From Cordia subcordata (lineage: Eukaryota; Streptophyta; Magnoliopsida; Boraginales; Cordiaceae), in contig JAPTOF010000004.1 in the NCBI GenBank assembly GCA_028554755.1, forward strand, positions 2,487,501 through 2,551,500: 64,000 nt of DNA, in the 5' to 3' direction. Below the pieces are notes generated by a model that did not search any database, was not told the DNA's origin, and saw only the letters and a program-made list of their open reading frames with translations. The first letter of the stretch is position 1. Each line of letters opens with the position of its first letter. Of the stretch, positions 13,675-25,231 are shown one piece after another. A program made the translations under genes and the position numbers.

Positions 13675-13955
13675 TTAGTGTTTGTTGAGTTGTGCCCCTC
13701 TGGTTTCGGCGTATGATCCTCTGGCGTTGCTTGTCTAATAGGCATAAATAAAAGAGACTGGCTGCCATACAGAAAAGAAAAGAAAGGTGCAGTATACTGT
13801 GATCATTTGAAGGAAAAAATAACGCCAAGATAAATGCTTGAAGGATTCAAAGTTTACATCCTGTGATATATTGAACAGTGACTTTGGTGATTTGCTTTTG
13901 CTGTAAGCCAGAATTTCAAAATTTGAGTTACGACCTCAATGAAACAAAATTATCC

Positions 13956-16900
13956 TCAAGATAGAGCAGATTTTAGCAATTTGGTGAAGTTCCCTAATTC
14001 TTGCAAGCCTTCTTCAGGAGATTTTGCTTCACCCAGTATTCTGACCATAGCACTGCCAACAATCACGCCATCAGCACCCCACCCCGCCACCTGTGACATA
14101 TGATGGCTTAACTGGATTAGCAACCTGCATATAGCATTTTTGACTTCTGAAGAAAGCCTTGAATGGTTTATTCAGGTCGAATGCTCAAACACAAACCTGC
14201 TTCACATGTTCAGGCTTTGATATGCCAAAACCAACTGCCACCGGTTTTGTTGTTGCCTGTCGACAAGTGGCTTCAGTAATAACAAGGGATATGGAGTATA
14301 GACTTCTAAACAAAATACAAGCTTCTTTGCGTGAATACCCTCACTCATCCGCTATGCTTAAGATTAAACCAACAGAAATAAGAAAAGGAACGAAAGGAGA
14401 GGGGATGCAGAAGGCACAGCTGCATGCCCAACATACACTCAATCAAGTCAAAGCATCTAATGAGCAAAACCCTGTCTTGTTCTTCTTGTTTCTACTCTTT
14501 TATAAAAATTTTTTTGGTGTGGCCATGGAGGGGATTATCTTAAAGGAATGATGGACAGAGATTCTCAGGGGACTAACCTCTTTTATCTCCTTTAGGAGGG
14601 ACTGAACCTTGTTGCTCACAGATTCACGAGCTCCTGTAACTCCAACTGAGCTTACCTATAATCAGTTGCTTCAAATAGTAAGCTCTAACTTGTTGAAACC
14701 AAATTAAAACAAAAAAAAAAAAAGTATCATAAGAAAATAATATTTAAAATTTTAATGGATAACAATATCAAAATTTGACAAATGCTTGCTTGAACAATTC
14801 CCAGTCTAGCATAAGCTTTAATTACAGGCTCAACCCATTATATGTTGCATTAAGGAAAAAGGGAGTAAATGGAATGTATAGGGACAAATATCATTTCCCA
14901 ATACTTTATCCAAAAATCAGAATTCAAAATATAGGTCAAAGTCCAAAGGACAGAATCCATCTCATAAGTAGCAAAGCACTTACAAGATATACAAATCCTT
15001 CTGAAGCATCAACAATGGCTTTCATCCGAGCTGATGGAGTTGTGGGTGTTGTGAGTAATACCTTCAATAGTAGGGCAAAATGGCAAAATGGCAAAATGAT
15101 TAATAACCTTAATACAAGATAAAGTGAAGCAAGAAAAATACTTCTCCATCTCCCAGAAAATTAAAAAAGACAGCTTCAGAGACATGACAATCAAAATGTA
15201 TAGCACAGTGCATTACATTTAATATTATGACACCACATGTTGAACAAGATTGTAAAATAAGCATGAAACAAGGAATAAGAGAACTAATCACTATCCTAGA
15301 GCAACTAATGGAGCATCTCTCAAGTCAAAGTACAAAGCAAACATACAAATGTTTGGCAGTAAACCAAACCCTATGCAATCGTGGAAGTCACAAGGGAAAG
15401 AGAGATGTAGGATTGAACACCAACCAATTCAATCTTATTCTTAATAGCTTCCTTTCTCAAAATCTCAGTCTCCTCCAAAGGGACATCTGGAACCACAAGT
15501 CCTGAAAATAAGTATGCTCATGGTAAGGTAATTTACTACTTCAGGAACCAAAATTGTTTGACAGATAAAGGTACAAGAGAAAAAATTATAGAAGTAGAGT
15601 TAGCAATTATTTTGCAGCAAAGAACAAATAGAAACCACCTGAAGCTGAAAATCATGTAGTCAGCCTATTTTCATGGGCCTTCTGCATTTTGTAATTTCTT
15701 AAGGACCAAAATAGGTTACTCCTACAAAGTTATCTGATTCCATGAAATAGAGAAAGGTTCAAAAAGTTACTAGAAATTGCATGTCAGAGAAAGTGACAGA
15801 ATTTCGCATCGCCTATATTAATAAAGAAGTTTATTTAGCATTTCAAGATTTGTGTCAAAGAGCTTGATTGGGTCATATAGAAAATAGAAAATAATGCCAC
15901 ATGAACTAAAGAAAAATTTCTTTCAATTTAGTAGCGTATACCCTTTTCCCTTTTTTCTTTCCCTGCAACGAACAAAGTGTAAATGAAGGGAGAGGATTTA
16001 GAAACCAAATATGTTGGCTCAACTTCCAATCTGAGAAATTTATGTGAAGAATCTAACTAAATATACAAAACAGTCCCTAAACAGTAAGCTTATCTGAGAT
16101 TCGCTAATAGTTCAAATAAAAATAACATATTAGTCCAAACTGATAGCTATTCAGGTGTCTCAAGCGTGCTTTACCGAATGATATACTTGCTTGGAAACAA
16201 AAACAGAGCAACCTTATGCATTACCGTGTACTCCAGCATCTCTTACAATGGCCATGAACTTGCCAATGCCACGTTTTAGTATTGGGTTATAATATGTGAA
16301 TAATGCAATTGGACAAGTTAAGTCAGGTACTACCTGTCAAAGCAATAAGTATGTAAAATCAGGAATTAGCTTTAGTTATTACTAATGCATTAGAAATAGT
16401 TGTGCTCTAGATAAAATCTATAGCTTTAACTTCTGCTGGTAGAAAGCTGTATGATAAAGATGTTAGAAGAATTGTGAATAAGCAAGATATTTGACGGACA
16501 ATAACTGATGCACACATTCAAAATGCAAGGCCAACTTTTAGTAGAAACTGAATCTAAAAGGACAAACAGCCACAAGCATGTAAGAGCAGGAATAGCATAA
16601 TTATGTGACAGTCTAAGTATTATCATTCCTATAGGTCAACCTATTAGCCAAAGGCAACCACCATTGTTAAAGAAAAGAATCACGCATCTAAGTTTTACTG
16701 ACACCATCTCAAACCGAATATAACTCAAGTAATCTGCCTCTGAATTGGCCTCTACCACCTATTGCCTTATAATGCCTAAAGGTTTTAGTCATCCACAACA
16801 AGTAATAAAGCAATCCGAAACCATGCCTTGCAAAATGCGCGTGCATTAGTTCTTTTCTATTCAGGAAGACAGGAATAAATTAAAAATGTGGCAAAACGGT

Positions 16901-18027
16901 GACAGACTTACATCCCTCAACATTGAAACAATTTTATCAAAGTTTGCACCTTTTGCCAGTGCTCGACTAGCAGCAGCCTGAAAAGTGAATAGATAATCAA
17001 GATGGGAAGACAATAAGGAAATAGAAAGACAGAGAAAATGTTGAAGACAATAAGCAAATAGAAAGCTCGTCTCCTCTGAAAGCTTAAACTTTCAGATGAA
17101 CCAGTTAGCAATATGTACATCCAAAGCTTGATTTAAAAAAAAAAAAAAGGAAAGAAAGAAAAAGACTTAATTCAATGCATTTTCGAACCTGAATAACAGG
17201 ACCATCAGCTAATGGATCAGAGTAAGGCACGCCTAGTTCTATTATGTCTGAACCACATTTATCAAGAATCTTCAATGCTTCAGCTGTGACGGAAAGGTCT
17301 GGGTCACCAGCTGTGATGTATGGGATGAAGGCCACCTTTTGCAAAAACAAGGCAAGTGGTCAGTACACACAATCAAATTCTCAACATACAACGACAGTTA
17401 TGCATCAACATTGTTTAGGGCCTGTTTGGATTGGTTTTTCCCTCATGGAAAAGCACTTTTTTCCGTAAAAAATGTATTTTTTTATAATGAATAGTTGGAT
17501 TAGATTTTCAAAAAAAAAAGAAAATGAAACTTTAAAAAGAGCTGAGAAAGAAAAGCTCAATACCAGCTTTTTCCAGAAGTCAATTTTTTAGCCTCTCAAA
17601 AAACACTTTTTCAAAAGTTACAGAAAAAGGCCCTTCTGAAAAAGGCCAATCCAATTGAGCCCTTATTCTTCTTATGGTATTTACAGTTGCTGCCCACCTT
17701 GACCAACACAAAATAAATAAAAAATGATTGAAGAACAAACAAAATGGCAAATGGGGTTTGATTAAAGAAAACAAAAATGCTTACTTTGCCGTGTTGTTTG
17801 AGGTTGGTGAAAGTCTGGGAGAGTCCAACACCTAGGGAAGAAGTGGCGGTGGTGGTGGTAAGAGAAGCCATGGCTGGACTGAACAAGCACTTAGTTGAGT
17901 TCGAAAAATTGATTGCTGGAGAATCGAATCGAAGGGTAGAATTGTCTTTCTGTAGGGGTTTGCCTCTGTTAAGCTGCAAGAAGCTTGCTGCTTTCAGAGC
18001 ATGAGCATTTGCTGCAGCAGCTGCCAT
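13956..18027 (-). CDS. TSA1: Tryptophan synthase alpha subunit, chloroplast precursor
   Basis: Cleaves indole-3-glycerol phosphate to indole and glyceraldehyde-3-phosphate in the plastid, normally channelling indole to the beta subunit. Nine exons on the minus strand: 18027-17785, 17335-17189, 16977-16912, 16333-16225, 15501-15425, 15061-14984, 14655-14578, 14256-14197, 14090-13956. They give 330 residues. Residues 1 to about 80 are Ala/Ser/Thr-rich, like a transit peptide, and the TIM barrel follows. Both catalytic acids are present in [16 protein letters not shown]: Glu114 and Asp125, with the same 11-residue spacing as Glu49/Asp60 of the bacterial enzyme. The phosphate-binding GFGISKPEH is also seen. 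An in-frame ATG nine bases upstream (18034-18036) could add MCV. Sequence alone cannot separate the tryptophan enzyme from a free-indole-producing paralogue. Confidence 0.95.
17418..17662. mobile_element. Tourist-like MITE in TSA intron 1, 245 bp
   Basis: The left end GGGCCTGTTTGGATTGGTTT and the right end GGCCAATCCAATTGAGCCC are inverted partners. TTA flanks both sides (17415-17417 and 17663-17665). It is non-coding, with 'aaaagcactttttt'-type motifs in both orientations, and lies wholly in the first intron of the TSA gene. Confidence 0.75.
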
Positions 18028-18304
18028 TACACACACACATCTTCAACTTCTCGGGGTTGCTCTGTTTTACCTTTTTTGGATTTTTGCAGAGGTCAGACTT
18101 GATCCTTCTCAGATTTGGTGGGCTTTGAGTCTAGTATGGTCCAATGTGAAATAGCAAGTGGCCCAGTTAACAAAACAATGGGCCCACAATATGGCCCATA
18201 GCTTTTCATTACAAAAAAAAAAAAGCTCCGGTGACAAAAATTATATTATTATACACCTGGAAGAAGAAAAGGTTGAGCTTTCTGTGTTTTTGTGTGCGGG
18301 AGAG
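18028..18304. promoter_or_regulatory. Bidirectional promoter TSA / TatB-like with site II elements
   Basis: Only 277 bases separate the two divergent start codons. TGGGCY site II motifs occur at 18119-18124 (plus), 18160-18165 (minus), 18179-18186 (TGGGCCCA, both strands) and 18193-18198 (minus). Site II elements are bound by TCP factors and are enriched in promoters of plant organelle and growth genes. That both genes are driven from here is inferred from spacing. Confidence 0.75.
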
Positions 18305-21300
18305 ATGCTTGGGATTTCCTACGGCGAGCTGTTTCTCTTGCTTGGAGCTACCGCTGCACTCATTGGTAAACGAAAAATTAAGTCTTCAACATTTTTAATA
18401 GTAATTTTGTATGTTTTTGGATATCTTTTAATACTTTAATCATAAAGCTCAAGTGCAATTCTTTTCTATCTGCAGCTGCTAAACAAAAACGATAGTGTAT
18501 GTCTATGTGTTAATGTGTATGCTTGTGTGATTGTGCGCGTTATGTGTGTGTGTTTATATATATATATATATATATTTTTTTTTTTTTTGATATTTAGTTT
18601 ATTTGTATTTTGGAAATTTTGATTAGGGCCTAAGGATCTTCCTGTAATAGCGAGAACAGTGGGGAGGCTGGCTGGGCGTGCAATTGGGTACGTTCAAGTG
18701 GCCCGCGGCCAATTTGAATCCGTAATGCAGCAAACTCAAGCTCGCCAGGTCTCTCTCTCTCTCTCTCTATATGTATATGTATGTGTTTGTAAGTCTTAAT
18801 TTGTTTAGTAATTTAAATTTATATATGTGTGTTCAATGAGTGTGTGTATATGTAAGTCTTTATGTGTTAAATTTGTATATTAATATATAGGTATATATGT
18901 GGGGTTCTGTTTGTGAAACATAACTTGTATACTAATTATACTAGGAGGAAACTAGTTAAAACTCCTTGCAAAATGATGTGATCCCTGAATTTAAATAAGA
19001 ATGCATCTGCTTTTGCCATGCTATCTTTCAGAGAAATTTCTGTAAATATTTTGTGTTTGTATATCATTGCTCGGATTGGAAGCTGCATGAATCTTCAGGA
19101 TGAAAATGGAATTGGTGTTATTTGGTGCTAGTTATTCTGAAAGTTGGTGTTGCTTGGGTGTGTAGTTGTTGACATGAGTTTCTGTTTACATACTTTTCAA
19201 AATTTATGTTTGGAAACAGACATTTTTGTTTGAAAAAATTGTGCTTTTGTATATTGATACGTACAGGTCCATAAGGAATTGCAAGATACAATTGCTCAAT
19301 TAGAAGCCATTCGTCATGAGATTCGAACAATTTCTTTCATGAATCCTGGTCCAATGACAAGGCGGCTAGTGGACAATGTAGACCAATTATCTGCTGGAAA
19401 TGGTATGATTATAGTCATTTGGTTTGAATAAAAGTTTCTGTCTTGTGCTCATTAACTATTTACATTGTTTTGGGATCTTAGTTGGCAATGCGCCGGAAAG
19501 AAATGGTAAAGAGAGTACATCAGCCACCACCACTTCTTCTAAGGTTATATAATTTAACTGACATAACAATGATCTTCTATTTTAATGTTCTTGATCTTGA
19601 ATGAAATGTCTGATGACAGTATTTTGGGGATGCCTTTAGGACCACAGCTTCACAACCTCGGCCTCATTTGATGTGCGCAGCCAAGCAACTGCAAACGAGA
19701 AATTAGCTGAGTCTTCAACTTCTAAGGTTAATATCTTTGGGGCATTTATGATCATGCTCCATACTCTTCCTTTCAGTGAATCATGCGTATGTTGCCACTG
19801 TTTCTTTTCATGGGTCATTTTCAGGATCGGAGTTTCATAAGATCTGCTTCTTCTGATCTGTACCACCAAGAAACTGCTAGTGCCGAGTCAGCTGTCTTTA
19901 AGGCAAAATTTCTTGACACATCTATGATCTTGCATCATATTCTTCTTGAAATGAATCATGTGTATCCATGGATCATTTTCAGGATGAGAATCTCAGGACA
20001 TCAGCTTCATCTGATTTACACAGTCAGGCAACTGCTTATGCAAGATTGGCTGAATCCACATCCTTGAACTCTGAGTCTGTGAATAATGACATTCTTAGTG
20101 AGCTAACTGATGAATCTGGTCACGTTATTGTCCTTCCCGTATCAGCTGAAACTGCAGAATTATTGCCAAAGAGAAACGGTATTTAGCACTCATCAGCATA
20201 TTTGCATCTTTGCCTCTTATATATTAATTAGCTTGGAAGTGCTTTGAGGCTCATTAGCCTTTTATCAGACATTAATGACATAACTGAATGAGATATTATA
20301 AAGCACATGTGTGGTTTTTGGAATTAGGAGCCTTGTGATTTATATATCACACACAAACCTCCATCTTTTTTGTACGCACAGATAAATAATACTATAACTT
20401 GGGTTCTAGATGCCTGGTCCAATGAGCAACATAATTGTCTTAAAGTCTAAAAGAATGAGCTGGCCGCATTATGTTCTGAAATAATACTATCTTATTCCTG
20501 GAATACTATCCTTATAATGGGTAGTTTTTCTGGAATGTTCTGCAAAAATAGTGATTGATTAATATTGATGCTGATAAAAGATTATCCTATTCCTGTAGAA
20601 AACCTGCTACCAGTGAAATCTCAATGTGGATCTTTTACCCTTTGGGGAAAAAAAATTAATAACAGAATCTAGCAACTTATAATAAGATAAAAAGTAAATT
20701 TAGATTTTCTACTTATGATACAACAAGATGTATCAGTCTTCATGTGGATGTTCCAAGTATATTTCCTTGTTCCGATAAACAAGATGTATCATAGTCTTAA
20801 TCTAGATGTCTGGATCTAATAATTATAATGGAGAGAAAAGCAAAAACAAAGTTACCAGATAGCTAAGAAATGAGAACATTTCCCAATTAAATTTACTGAA
20901 GAAAATTTTCCTGTTGACTTGCTTATATAACTTCTCTCCCATACACTCATTAGAAAATAATTTAGTTATTGATAAAAGTAAGTTTTTTGTTTTCCTTTCC
21001 TAGGAAATATTAATGCTGAATCAATTTTGTCTGTCACCAATAGCTTGGCCCTAAAGCAAGCATGGACATTCTCTTTACCTTCTCTTTTGGGGTAGTAGCT
21101 TCGCCTTCTAATTTATAACTCTTAAAGATTTTACCCACTTGAACTTGTGATTTGTCCTCTCGGGCCATCAGCATTTCAGGTAAACCATTATTTGTAATTT
21201 TAGCCTATATGCTAGTCTATAGGTTTTGTCCTTTCTTGCATAAAGGTGAAAAAGTTAAACATCACCAAGAGCTTATTAAGGGGGACCGACGTGAGCATGT

Positions 21301-21444
21301 TGCGATAAAAAACTTACCAGTTGATTTGGTCTTTCAGATGACATAAAGGGATCTGACATTATGTTGGAAGCAGTACTGGAGGCAGAGGTGGCGCGCAATG
21401 CCAAAGACTTTTTTACACAGCCTCAAAACCTTAAAATTGAGTAG
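18305..21444 (+). CDS. TatB-like subunit, mitochondrial Tat translocase (MttA/Hcf106 family)
   Basis: Predicted receptor-type subunit of the twin-arginine translocase; the plant relative is reported in mitochondria, where Tat helps move folded Rieske protein. Exons 18305-18365, 18627-18748, 19267-19402, 19482-19543, 19640-19726, 19825-19902, 19983-20178 and 21338-21444 give 282 residues. The N-terminus has the TatA/B signature: conserved Glu8, one short membrane helix (about 9-21), the Gly21-Pro22 hinge in IGPKDLP, then an amphipathic helix (VIARTVGRLAGRAI) and a charged, possibly coiled region to about residue 75. The long Ser/Thr-rich tail contains three tandem repeats encoded by exons 5, 6 and the start of 7. 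Intron 6 starts with GC. Reading through after 20178 would end the protein three codons later. There is no classical cleavable presequence. Confidence 0.9.
19640..20063 (+). repeat. Tandemly duplicated exon-intron unit in TatB-like gene
   Basis: Three consecutive units encode related segments: residues 128-156 (starts DHSFTTSASFDVRSQATA), 157-182 (starts DRSFIRSASSDLYHQETA) and from 183 (starts DENLRTSASSDLHSQATA). Exons 5 and 6 are 87 and 78 bases, all in phase 0. The introns between them (19727-19824 and 19903-19982) also resemble each other, sharing 'atgatc.tgc.tcatattctt' and 'gaatcatg.gtat' text. This points to duplication of a whole exon-plus-intron block. Confidence 0.8.
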
Positions 21445-24400
21445 AAGGTCAATTTTTTTGTCTTCTATGCATCTGTTTTCATTTGAACTGGTATGCAATC
21501 CAGCAAGTTATTTTCATTTGACCAGCAGTTGAATGAAATTCAATATTAGTGCTCTGCTCCTTGTTTATCCATTATGAAGTGTGCCTATTCTTTGTGCAAG
21601 ATTTTGTTTCCTTTTCGGATTCATAATATCTGGCAATCCAACATTATTCCATCTTCGACAGCTTTGCTGCTGGACGGGTTTGCAGCGGCCCTGCACTTCC
21701 GCATTTTTCAGAATCTGGCAGTCAAGCCCACATGTGAAACTCAAATATGATTTAGTGTCATAGCACCATTTAAGCAAGGTATTAGTAGCAACTTTGACCT
21801 TGCTTGAACATCTAAAATGGTGCTTGCTCTTATGTGCTTGGTGCTGGCCATGGGTTGCAGTAACTTGATTCATTTCTTAATTCATCCCGTGAATCTTTTG
21901 TGACATCACGTCTGTCAGTATGGAAATCTACAGAATGTGAAAGGAAATATCTTTCTGCATTGTATTGTACCCCTTTTTGTAAATTTTCAATCACAGACAG
22001 AGACAGAGCTAAGTAAGTCGTGTGATGATAGTCTCTTAGGTAGAAATCAGCAGCGTCTAACTTTTATTATTGTATCATCCATATTCGGCTCAACAGCTCT
22101 ATTTCATAGACCATAGCTGTTAAACATAATTTCCATACAATCCTAATTGTGCATTCTGTGTTATCGCCATTTTAGGTGCTTGTTACCTTCTCGCTTCTGT
22201 AAAATGCCATAAACATTTAAGCTTGGTCTTCAGATGACTTGTAACGACTACAAGAGAGGTTCAATGGCACTGAAGTGCCCAAATTATTTTATCATAATTG
22301 TATGAATAGTTTGCTATCTTTTGATTTCCTCCTTAATGTTACGACATTACGAGGGAACTTAAGTCTAAACGTAACCATGAGAGTATAATCTCAGGGCATT
22401 TGGTTTGTGTTCCGATGCTTTGTAGAATCCCATTCCCTGCCTTTTCTCTTGGTCCAATCCTTTCAACCTGAACTTTCTGCGCTCTAGATTTCTTTAACAA
22501 TTCTTAGCTTTTCATTTCCTCACCTTTGTTGTCGTGATTCTATTCGTTGGTAAAGTGAGCTGTGAAGATGAGCAGTCAGATCGACTATTAGCTTATTATT
22601 TTGTTCATTATTTTTTCTAACCAGAGAAAATTAAAAAAAAAATCCATTATTTTGGTGTAAAAATAATAGAACGATGACTGATGAAACTGTTGTGAATGTG
22701 AACTCAATCTTGTATTTTTCCAATTATTGGTTAGGTCTGAAGTTACATATTTCTATGATGGTATGATTTGCTTTTCTGGTGCCCCACTAGTGTCTCTTGG
22801 AGCCACTGGTCACTCTTATAGATCGTGTTGAAATTAGTCTCCAGGAATTTTTCACGTCTATAATCTACGTCGCGGTCAGATTTAAGTGTGAGGTTGTAAA
22901 GATGTTAATTTCTACTGATTTTATAAAATAATTTTAAATGTCTTTGTAGTTAGTTTGAAAAATCAATCACTTGACCTTTGCGATTCCATTAGTTTTGGTC
23001 TGTAATCTAAAATCATTTTGTTCCCACTAGTAAAATATGTAGAGCAAAGAATTGCCCTGGCTTAAAAAGTTGGTTTTCTTTTTTTTTTTTTTTTTTCAAA
23101 TGGATGTTAAAGTCAGTTAAACATCGATCCTTCTTGAGTAGGTAATCCTTCTTTCATCGTCATCCAACAGCCTTTGGAGTTGTTCTTGAATGTTCATGAC
23201 GACTTATCGCCATATTGGTAGACTTAGATCATAATTTGCTAGCCAATCAGTAAATTTTGAACCTTGTTCTACAATCAAGGATACTACGATCGTAGTCCTC
23301 CGAAGGAGAATTTTGATATTAAAAAATCAACATCTTAATCAAAAACTTTTTGGTTCAAGCATCTTTTACTCCTATCTTTTCTCTGGACTGAGAAAAGAGA
23401 AATTGCAAATTGGGCACACACAAGTGGCTGAATGCTGGTCTACTGGGACGTTTTCATTCTTCGTTTCAATAATAATATCAACATCTACACGGTTTCTAAT
23501 GAGTGGTTTGAACAAGTCGCAAATTGGAGTTGGGTCAAGAAAAATCAGTAATTTTGGGGAGATAACTACAAGTTGCAAGGGCATTAGATTGTAGATAAAA
23601 ATACATCCGTCAGCAGGATTCAACTTATTTTAAAATTTATGTATTTTTAAATTAAAAAAGAATACCCATTGGTTCCAATTATATTAGTTTATTGATTTTG
23701 GCTTTTAGAATTACTTAATTTCTATATCGTTCATTCAGAGGAAAAAATCTGAGATCTATCCTAACGACTATTATTAAAATGTATCTTTTGCAAAAGACTT
23801 GATCTAAAGAAAGTGAAAATTTTGACTATCTTTGCCAGACATCAGAATTTTATTTTTCAAGATTTTCTCCTCCTGAAGAAAATTCTCCTCCTTTTGATAA
23901 GTGACATATTTTCTTCTTAGTACAGGCGTAGTAATTTAATGACTTGTCAATCACCCATAAATATAAAAAACCTCAATATCAAATTTTCAATTAAGTTTTG
24001 TACTACCTAACTTTTATCTTTCTGAATAAAAAAAATCATGTTTGGTTTTTATTCTTTTCTTTTTAAATTAAAGATGGTACTAGTATTCCATATTCTTACC
24101 TTTCCTTAGTTCACAATTGAGTATTGTAACGGCTAAGGTAGAATAGGGATTTATCGATCTCGTTACATCTTGGTATGTGTGTGTATATATATTATTTTTG
24201 TTATGTACATAAATAGTCTTATAGTTTTCATTATATTTATTAGATTAATCAAGATTTTCTTTTAAACTTGGTGGTTAAAGTATTTTATATCATTTTGAAT
24301 TCTAAATTGCAATCTCCTTAGTTATACCTTGTTAATTTTTTTACGTTAGAGTTTATTTATGTGTTATTAATAAGTAAGGTTTTAACCATTTTTTTATATT

Positions 24401-24726
24401 AAAATTTACCTTTGTGTTATTAACAAGTAGGGTTTTAACTCGATCTTACCTTATTACATGACAACGGTGACTTTGTTGTTCATTATCCCACACAAAGAAC
24501 TTGATAGAATGGTACTAAGGTACCCAAGAATTTATCATTCACGAATAAAATAGTATTACTAGTGTAACCTAATAAAAAAAATGTATGATAAGAATAAGGT
24601 AAAAAAAATTTCAACAAACTACAAGATAGGAGCCAACAAGCACCATCCCTATTCCGCGAAAAGAAACAAACTCCATCCCTACGCCGTCCCATTACCGACA
24701 CTAATCGAGATTGAAAATGAAAAACA
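21445..24726. other. TatB-like 3' UTR and intergenic DNA
   Basis: The first 500-600 bases are probably 3' UTR. Beyond about 22300 I see no gene. The sequence is AT-rich and includes a T-run (23078-23096). Short open frames on both strands lack conserved features. A minus-strand 94-codon frame at 24483-24767 overlaps a tandem repeat and is not supported. Confidence 0.5.
24351..24439. repeat. Imperfect 36-bp direct repeat
   Basis: Copies at 24351-24386 and 24404-24439 share GTGTTATTAA.AAGTA.GGTTTTAAC, giving a 53-base period. Non-coding. Confidence 0.7.
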
Positions 24727-24806
24727 CAAATAGTAGAATGCCGGCGACTTTTGGAGGCTGGTGACACTCAAATAGTAGAATGCCGGTGACTTTTAAGGTT
24801 GGTGAC
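24727..24806. repeat. 39-bp tandem duplication upstream of bHLH gene
   Basis: Copies at 24727-24765 and 24769-24806 share CAAATAGTAGAATGCCGG, then GACTTTT and GGTGAC. They lie 430-500 bases upstream of the bHLH start codon, so could affect its promoter. No function is evident. Confidence 0.8.
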
Positions 24807-25231
24807 TGTTGGAGTAGGAAACGGACAATACAAAGCTAAAACGACAGCGTCCGAGGAAGATAACGTCAGCAAGACCGAAGCAGAAGCCAAATGGGCAATT
24901 TAGTAAATTCAATACAATAAGGTTCCCTCAGCTACTTAGATTTATATGATAAAGCCCCTTTAAAACATGTCTAAACCCGAAAACAAAAGAACAAGTGTCT
25001 CAAGTTTTTCCTCCGCATTTCTCCTCCCCGAGGAAAATAAAAACACACACTTGTTACATATATTTACACACACTCAGTGTAGAGATGCATACATGCATGC
25101 AGTTGTATATGTATATATAAGTCACATCGAAGCTGTTGATGCTAAAATCTCTTTCTTGAGTACTCTAAACATATATAGTTGAACAACTAGTTGACAACTC
25201 GGCCGAGTCAACTCGACTAAACTCAACTGCG

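Noticed and set aside
14159..14551. 130-codon plus-strand open frame
   Set aside because: It overlaps an antisense TSA exon (14197-14256) and the following intron, and has no family features.
24483..24767. 94-codon minus-strand frame with Arg-rich text
   Set aside because: It ends in the 39-bp tandem repeat, has no recognisable domain, and no partner exons were found on either side.
24967..25182. Possible 71-codon upstream ORF of the bHLH gene
   Set aside because: A TATA-like run at 25114-25120 lies inside it, so it may not be transcribed, and no conserved uORF peptide is recognised.
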